Notes under the pieces: generated by a model
What the model saw: only the letters and a program-made list of their open reading frames with translations
Database searches by the model: none
Told to the model about the DNA's origin: nothing
In this document: positions 59,387 to 64,000 of the stretch, in pieces
How the letters are laid out: each line of letters begins with the position of its first letter
Position numbering within the stretch: position 1 is the first letter of the stretch
Assembly: GCA_001898145.1 (NCBI GenBank)
Contig: MKSR01000018.1
Coordinates: 1-64,000, forward strand
Length of the DNA: 64,000 nt
Direction of reading: 5' to 3'
From: Dyadobacter sp. 50-39
Lineage (GTDB): Bacteria; Bacteroidota; Bacteroidia; Cytophagales; Spirosomataceae
Program-made: the position numbers and the translations under genes

Positions 59387-60424
59387 ATGTCATTGACTTC
59401 TAAAAAATTCTATTTGAAACGGTTATCCATTTTCATATTCGCAGTAGCCGGCCTGTTCAGCTGCGGCGGCGAAAAAACCAGTTCCGAGCAAACCGCTGAA
59501 CAAGCGCCTGCCGCGCTCGTAAAAAGTGCGGATTTCAACGCCGACAGCGCTTTGCATTTCGTACAAAAGCAGGTCGATTTCGGCCCGCGCGTGCCGAATA
59601 CCGCACAGCATAAGGCCTGCGGGGATTACCTGGTGGCTACTTTGAAAAAATACGGCTGGCAGGTAGTAGAGCAGCCTTTCATTGCCACCACCTACGACGG
59701 CAAGAAGCTGAATGCGCGGAATATTATCGGAAGCTTCAATCCCCAGGCAAGCAAACGGATCCTGCTGGCTTCGCATTGGGATTCCCGGCCGTTTTCGGAC
59801 CAGGATTCGCTAATCAAAGACAAACCGGTGCTCGCAGCCAACGATGGCGCGAGCGGCGTGGGTGTATTGCTCGAAATTGCCCGTGTGCTTTCCAAAGAAG
59901 CCGCCAAACCGGATATCGGCGTCGACGTTATCTTTTTCGATGCGGAGGACTGGGGTTCGTCCGGTTCGGAAGATACGGGAATGGAATACGGCGGTTTCTG
60001 TCTCGGCTCGCAGCACTGGGCTACCAACAAGCATAATCCGAATTACACGGCTTACTTCGGCGTGTTGCTGGATATGGTGGGCGCGAAAAACGCGACATTC
60101 TTTAAAGAAGGCCACTCCATGCAGTTGGCAAACGATACCGTGCGGCAGGTTTGGGTTACCGCCAGCCGCCTGGGGTATAGCAACTATTTCATCGATGAAG
60201 CCGGCTCAGCCATTGTCGACGACCACGTTCCAGTGAACAAGGTTGCCCGCATTCCGATGATCGACATTATCCATACCCGGCCGAACAACCTGAGCAAGAC
60301 CTTCTTCGACCAATGGCACACGGCGCACGACACGATGGAAAACATCGATCCGAAAACGCTTAAAGCGGTCGGACAGACGCTCGTGCAGGTGCTATACCAG
60401 GAAGCGCAGGATCAGCCGCTGTAA
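59387..60424 (+). CDS. M28-family peptidase, lipoprotein (glutaminyl cyclase-like)
   Basis: 345 residues. Lipoprotein signal ending GLFSC, with Cys26 as the lipid site, followed by GGEK. The M28 zinc domain (about 60-345) has ILLASHWDSRP (His), AANDGASGVGVLLE (Asp), VIFFDAEDWG (Glu/Asp) and a C-terminal His in DQWHTAHDTMENI. NPNYTAYFGVLLDMVGAKNA resembles the glutaminyl-peptide cyclotransferase branch, which cyclises N-terminal Gln to pyroglutamate. Such activity often acts on exported proteins in Bacteroidota; which of the two activities this one has is uncertain. It ends the DUF5618-cysS operon, 9 bp after cysS. Confidence 0.88.
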   Translation: MSLTSKKFYLKRLSIFIFAVAGLFSCGGEKTSSEQTAEQAPAALVKSADFNADSALHFVQKQVDFGPRVPNTAQHKACGDYLVATLKKYGWQVVEQPFIATTYDGKKLNARNIIGSFNPQASKRILLASHWDSRPFSDQDSLIKDKPVLAANDGASGVGVLLEIARVLSKEAAKPDIGVDVIFFDAEDWGSSGSEDTGMEYGGFCLGSQHWATNKHNPNYTAYFGVLLDMVGAKNATFFKEGHSMQLANDTVRQVWVTASRLGYSNYFIDEAGSAIVDDHVPVNKVARIPMIDIIHTRPNNLSKTFFDQWHTAHDTMENIDPKTLKAVGQTLVQVLYQEAQDQPL

Positions 60425-60428
60425 AACT

Positions 60429-60512
60429 GTCAAGTATGGTCAGGTTTGGCCAGGTATAGCCAAGAATTGTTGATCAAAGAAGAAAGCCTGACAAACCTTA
60501 CTAAACCTGACT
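60429..60512. repeat. Decamer repeats in inverted arrangement between two convergent genes
   Basis: Four consecutive 10-bp units on the plus strand (60429-60438, 60439-60448, 60449-60458, 60459-60468; consensus GYCARGTWTR) face three similar units on the other strand (60483-60512), for example GTCAGGTTTG and the reverse of TAAACCTGAC. The spacer between the two banks is about 14 bp. The arms can pair as an imperfect hairpin (60437-60454 with 60496-60513, 14 of 18 positions). No T tract follows on either strand. Confidence 0.6.
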
Positions 60513-60525
60513 ACACTCGCCAGCT

Positions 60526-62826
60526 TCACATCCGTTTTACGACAATCCAGATATCGACATTACGCCCCTTATCGTCGCTGCAGGACACTTTCACGCGCCC
60601 GAGTGGCGGGCTTAGGAAAATGCTCTCCTGCGGCGGCGATTTTTGGTATAACTTATCATTGACATACCAGTAAACTTCCTCCACATCATTCGCTGCCTGA
60701 CAAGCCAGCTGGATTTGCTGCGGTTCGTCCTTGCGGATGTAATACTCGCTGCCATCATTAGGGCTTACGATCAGCGGTGCACCTTCGTGAAATACCCGTT
60801 CGCAAAGCGGATTATGCGGAGGGATTTTTTGGTAAGGCAATTTTTGCAATTCATAAAACGCAATCAGTTCCGGCGCAAGATTGGGATATGCTTTTTTCTC
60901 AAATCCCTTTTCAGGAAGGCAATAGGTGCAATACGACATTTTCCCTGCGGCGTCGGTAAACACCCAGCGCATATGCTGGCATTTGCGATAAGCGGAAACA
61001 CCAACGATATATTGATCCGGTACCTGGTGATCGCAAAACTCGGAAGGAATATCGCCGCTCACGGGGCACACATTGCGGAGCGAGACATTGGCGGGCGATT
61101 TATACCAGCCTTTCGGTGAATTATAGTCCAGCGCATTGAAAATTGAAAACAGCAGCGGCGTGGCCGTATTGGCGCCGCTGAGCTCCGCTACCCCCTCCCC
61201 CGAAAAGTTACCCACCCACACGCCTACCGTGTACCGCCGGTTGTACCCAATGCTCCACGCGTCCCGCTTTCCATAAGAGGTGCCCGTTTTCCAGGCAATG
61301 CGCGGCAAATGATAGGTATTGTCAAAATTCGTAGGCAAATCCGGGCGGGTGATTTGCGTGAGAATGCCGGTAGTGAGAAATGTTGCTTCTTCCGACAAGA
61401 TGGGAGTCCCTTTTTTGTCGAAAACATCCCCGCTGCTCAGCCGCAGGTTACGCAGTTTTCCTTCATTGGCAAAAGCGGCAAAAAGCCTCGTCATTTCTTC
61501 CAGCGTCACACCGCAGCCGCCCAATATCATGGAAAGCCCGAGGTCTTTGGCCTGCTTATCAACGGTCTTGAACCCCGCTTTCCGCAATTTGGTAATCAAT
61601 GCGGGTGTGCCAATGTCTTTTAAAACCTTCACCGCCGGGATATTCAGCGAGTTGGCCAATGCAAACTCGGTGGTGACCGCGCCATTGAAATGCTTATCGA
61701 AGTTTTCAGGTTCATACCCGCTGAAATTCCCCGGAACGTCGTTTAAAACCGATTTCGGTGTGATAATGCCCGCATCGAATGCCGTGGCATACAATAATGG
61801 CTTCAAAGTACTTCCCGGTGAACGCACGGCACGGACCCCGTCCACTTGTCCGCCATCGAATGGGTTATTGAAATCGGCAGAGCCAATATAGGCCTCCACT
61901 TCCATCGTCTCGTTATTCACCACCAGCACGGCCGCATTATGGATATTCATCAGCTGCCGCCGGTTGATGTAGTTGCGCACCTGTTCCTCGATCTGGCTTT
62001 GTGCCTGCAAATTCAGGTTTGTGCGGATCACCGGCTCGTCGGGGTATTGCTGTTTCAAACGGATCGAAAGGTGGGGAGCCAGGCGCGGCATTTGCAGGCG
62101 GCGGATAGTAAGAGGCTCGTTCAAAGCATCCAGGATCACCGTTTTTTCAAATAAACCATCGTCCTGAAACCGTTTCAACCAGCTATTCCTGGCCTCGCGC
62201 AATGCGTCGTTGCGCGTACCCGGCCGCAGGCCCGAGGGGCGATTAGGCACAATGGTCAATGCGGTGATTTCGGCAAGGCTTAAAAGTTGGGGCGCTTTGC
62301 CGAAATAGAGCAATGATGCGGCTTTGATGCCTTCTATATTGCCTCCATACGGAACCAGGTTTACATATAGTTGAAGGATTTCTTCTTTGGAATAATGCAG
62401 TTCCAGTTGAAAAGCATGCCACATTTCCACTGCCTTATTCCAATAAGTCCGCGGACGCGGCTCGATCAGCCGCACAACCTGCATGGTGATCGTCGACGCA
62501 CCGGAAGTCCTTCTTCCCGAAAACACGTTCTTCACAGCCGCCCGCACCACGGCAAACGGGTTCACACCGGGGTGATAGTAAAAATATTGGTCTTCCTTGT
62601 AAATGAGCGTCTTCCGAAGCAGCGGCGTGATTTCGTTCACATTCGAATAGAGCCGCCATTTATCCTCTCTACTCAAAAATGCATGGATCACGCGGCCTTT
62701 CTGATCGGTAATTTGGGTCGCATACCGGATTTCCGGACGAAATGGGAAGGCAAGGTCCACCACAAAGACCAGGAGCACGAAGACAATCAATGCCAATATC
62801 CCGGTTCTGATCTTGCTGTTTTTCAT
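60526..62826 (-). CDS. pbpC: Penicillin-binding protein 1C
   Basis: 766 residues. One N-terminal membrane anchor (about 8-28). The glycosyltransferase-51 domain (about 55-225) has Glu78 in KEDQYFYYHPGVNPFA and SGASTITMQVVRL. The transpeptidase domain holds the SxxK motif at Ser339-Lys342 (SPGSTLKPLLY), the SxN-type SLNIPAVK, and the KTG-like KTGTSYGKRDAWSIGYN. The C-terminal BiPBP_C domain (about 670-766) marks the PBP1c subgroup. It polymerises and crosslinks peptidoglycan in the periplasm. The alpha-2-macroglobulin gene that often adjoins pbpC is not next to it here. It is divergent from glpK. Confidence 0.95.
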   Translation of the reverse strand: MKNSKIRTGILALIVFVLLVFVVDLAFPFRPEIRYATQITDQKGRVIHAFLSREDKWRLYSNVNEITPLLRKTLIYKEDQYFYYHPGVNPFAVVRAAVKNVFSGRRTSGASTITMQVVRLIEPRPRTYWNKAVEMWHAFQLELHYSKEEILQLYVNLVPYGGNIEGIKAASLLYFGKAPQLLSLAEITALTIVPNRPSGLRPGTRNDALREARNSWLKRFQDDGLFEKTVILDALNEPLTIRRLQMPRLAPHLSIRLKQQYPDEPVIRTNLNLQAQSQIEEQVRNYINRRQLMNIHNAAVLVVNNETMEVEAYIGSADFNNPFDGGQVDGVRAVRSPGSTLKPLLYATAFDAGIITPKSVLNDVPGNFSGYEPENFDKHFNGAVTTEFALANSLNIPAVKVLKDIGTPALITKLRKAGFKTVDKQAKDLGLSMILGGCGVTLEEMTRLFAAFANEGKLRNLRLSSGDVFDKKGTPILSEEATFLTTGILTQITRPDLPTNFDNTYHLPRIAWKTGTSYGKRDAWSIGYNRRYTVGVWVGNFSGEGVAELSGANTATPLLFSIFNALDYNSPKGWYKSPANVSLRNVCPVSGDIPSEFCDHQVPDQYIVGVSAYRKCQHMRWVFTDAAGKMSYCTYCLPEKGFEKKAYPNLAPELIAFYELQKLPYQKIPPHNPLCERVFHEGAPLIVSPNDGSEYYIRKDEPQQIQLACQAANDVEEVYWYVNDKLYQKSPPQESIFLSPPLGRVKVSCSDDKGRNVDIWIVVKRM

Positions 62827-62990
62827 GGAGGATGTGCTATAACCCGATTAGGCCGCAATATAATACAGCCAACGCCGCCGGACGGTTTTACCATGCCCCG
62901 CTCAATAAAATTGCCTGCGTATTTGTCCTGATCGGTTAATTTTCCCTATTTACTTGCTTTACTACAAATAAAATCAATCATAATACCATT

Positions 62991-64000
62991 ATGTCCAAAT
63001 ACATTGCCGCCATTGACCAGGGTACCACCAGCACACGCTGCATACTTTTCAACCAACAGGGAAATATCGTTTCGGTAGGACAAAAAGAACACGAACAGAT
63101 TTACCCGCGTCCGGGATGGGTAGAGCATAACCCCACCGAAATCTGGAAAAATACCCTGGAAGTGATCGCATTGGCACGCATTCACGTGTCGGCACACGCT
63201 TCGGACATCGCGGCCGTAGGCATTACCAACCAGCGCGAAACGACTGTCGTCTGGAACAAGCGTACCGGCAAGCCCTATTACAATGCGTTGGTCTGGCAAG
63301 ATACCCGCACCACCGACCTCGTCACCAAATACGAAAAAGAAGGCGGGCTAAATCAGTTCCGCGACATCACCGGTCTGCCCGTTTCGACCTATTTCAGCGG
63401 CTTGAAACTGAAATGGCTGCTGGAAAATGTGGAAGGCATCCGGCAAGACGCAGAAAAAGGCGAGGCGATTTTCGGAAATATGGACACTTTCCTGATCTGG
63501 CACCTCACCGGCGGTACACAAGGCGGCATCCATGTGACCGACGTGACTAATGCGAGCCGGACCCAGCTGATGAACCTGCGTACCTTACAGTGGGATAAAT
63601 CCATGCTGGAAGCCTACAACATCCCGGAAGTAATGCTGCCAGCCATCAAAAGCAGCAGCGAAATATATGGTTATGCCACACACGAAGTACTCCCGGGTGT
63701 GCCCGTAGCGGGCGATCTGGGCGACCAGCACGCGGCATTGGTAGGACAAACCTGTTTCGAGCCCGGTATGGCCAAAAACACCTATGGAACCGGCTGCTTC
63801 CTCGTCATGAACACCGGCACCGAGCTGAAAACCTCTGAAAACGGACTGCTTACCACGATTTCTTACAAGTTCGGCGACCAGCCGGTGCAGTATGCATTGG
63901 AAGGAAGTGTAGCCGTAACCGGTGCCCTCGTACAATGGCTCCGCGACAACCTAGGCCTGATCCAGCACAGCAGCGACATCGAGCCGTTGGCTGCAACGGT
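62991..64000 (+). CDS. glpK: Glycerol kinase (3' end outside window)
   Basis: 336 complete codons are visible of about 500 expected, so the C-terminus is cut off by the right edge. FGGY-family fold: [18 protein letters not shown] (phosphate 1 region), [10 protein letters not shown]-like region as [36 protein letters not shown] with the glycerol-binding residues, [12 protein letters not shown] and [10 protein letters not shown]. It phosphorylates glycerol to glycerol 3-phosphate in the cytoplasm. The facilitator glpF or dehydrogenase glpD are not seen on the left side and may follow outside the window. Start at 62991, 164 bp from the divergent pbpC start. Confidence 0.95.
   Translation, partial: MSKYIAAIDQGTTSTRCILFNQQGNIVSVGQKEHEQIYPRPGWVEHNPTEIWKNTLEVIALARIHVSAHASDIAAVGITNQRETTVVWNKRTGKPYYNALVWQDTRTTDLVTKYEKEGGLNQFRDITGLPVSTYFSGLKLKWLLENVEGIRQDAEKGEAIFGNMDTFLIWHLTGGTQGGIHVTDVTNASRTQLMNLRTLQWDKSMLEAYNIPEVMLPAIKSSSEIYGYATHEVLPGVPVAGDLGDQHAALVGQTCFEPGMAKNTYGTGCFLVMNTGTELKTSENGLLTTISYKFGDQPVQYALEGSVAVTGALVQWLRDNLGLIQHSSDIEPLAAT

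Noticed and set aside
1-64000. tRNA, rRNA, insertion sequences, prophage, toxin-antitoxin or restriction and defence genes
   Set aside because: None could be supported by reading either strand. All sizeable open frames resolve into the genes listed or into their antisense shadows.

Overview
The window looks like chromosomal DNA of a Bacteroidota bacterium, most likely a cytophagian of the Spirosomaceae (Dyadobacter-like). That placement is inferred from gene content, not from a database search. Supporting signs are two secreted proteins with C-terminal type IX secretion sorting domains (5013-7049, 28924-30798), a lipoprotein with an acidic export signal after its lipid-anchored Cys (19393-19869), Bacteroidota families such as DUF5606, DUF5618 and the DUF5117/DUF5118 metalloprotease, weak Shine-Dalgarno sites, and -7 promoter elements of the Bacteroidota form TAnnTTTG. 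That element is expected about once per 4 kb per strand by chance, yet exact matches lie in the sense orientation in front of nine genes here.

Layout. 1-9.4 kb: an accessory-looking stretch with a two-gene secreted CBM6-type operon (the second gene runs off the left edge), a stand-alone LuxR-type DNA-binding protein, two polytopic membrane proteins, a type IX-secreted SGNH/sialate-esterase-like protein, and murB. 9.4-16.1 kb: a SPOR lipoprotein, gmd, a secreted thioredoxin, engB, a DUF5606 protein, the deoC-glycosyltransferase pair and a FabH-like ketosynthase. 16.1-28.7 kb: M1 aminopeptidase, meaB, small lipoprotein and envelope genes, a diacylglycerol-kinase/SUI1 run, a MacB-like permease, gamma-glutamyltransferase, DUF985 cupin, nudK, YtxH, SIMPL and MarR proteins. 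28.9-31.4 kb: an AT-richer operon of a type IX-secreted metzincin and a lipoprotein. 31.5-41 kb: ppc, xerC, rpsU, ppx, a very large metalloprotease, an M23 peptidase and a fosmidomycin-resistance-type MFS transporter. 41-50 kb: SDR, S41 protease, acetoacetyl-CoA synthetase, a pseudouridine synthase with a large repetitive disordered arm, HtrA and Hsp20. 50-64 kb: the acpP-fabF-rnc cluster, kdsA-PAP2, small enzymes, GDPD, a PfkB kinase, DUF5618-cysS-M28, pbpC and the start of glpK.

Most of the window is housekeeping: peptidoglycan (murB, pbpC), fatty acid and LPS precursors (acpP, fabF, fabH, kdsA), envelope quality control (HtrA, S41), translation (engB, rpsU, cysS, SUI1) and central metabolism (ppc, meaB, glpK). 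I see no prophage, insertion sequence, CRISPR array, rRNA or tRNA. No obvious multi-gene novel system stands out. The most unusual items are non-coding: a bank of 10-bp repeats in inverted arrangement at 60429-60512, an apparently orphan terminator at 2995-3046, paired repeats in front of nudK and hsp20, and hairpins that abut start codons. Among proteins, the in-phase 42-bp repeat array in the pseudouridine synthase, the metzincin-lipoprotein pair and the CBM6-type pair deserve a second look.
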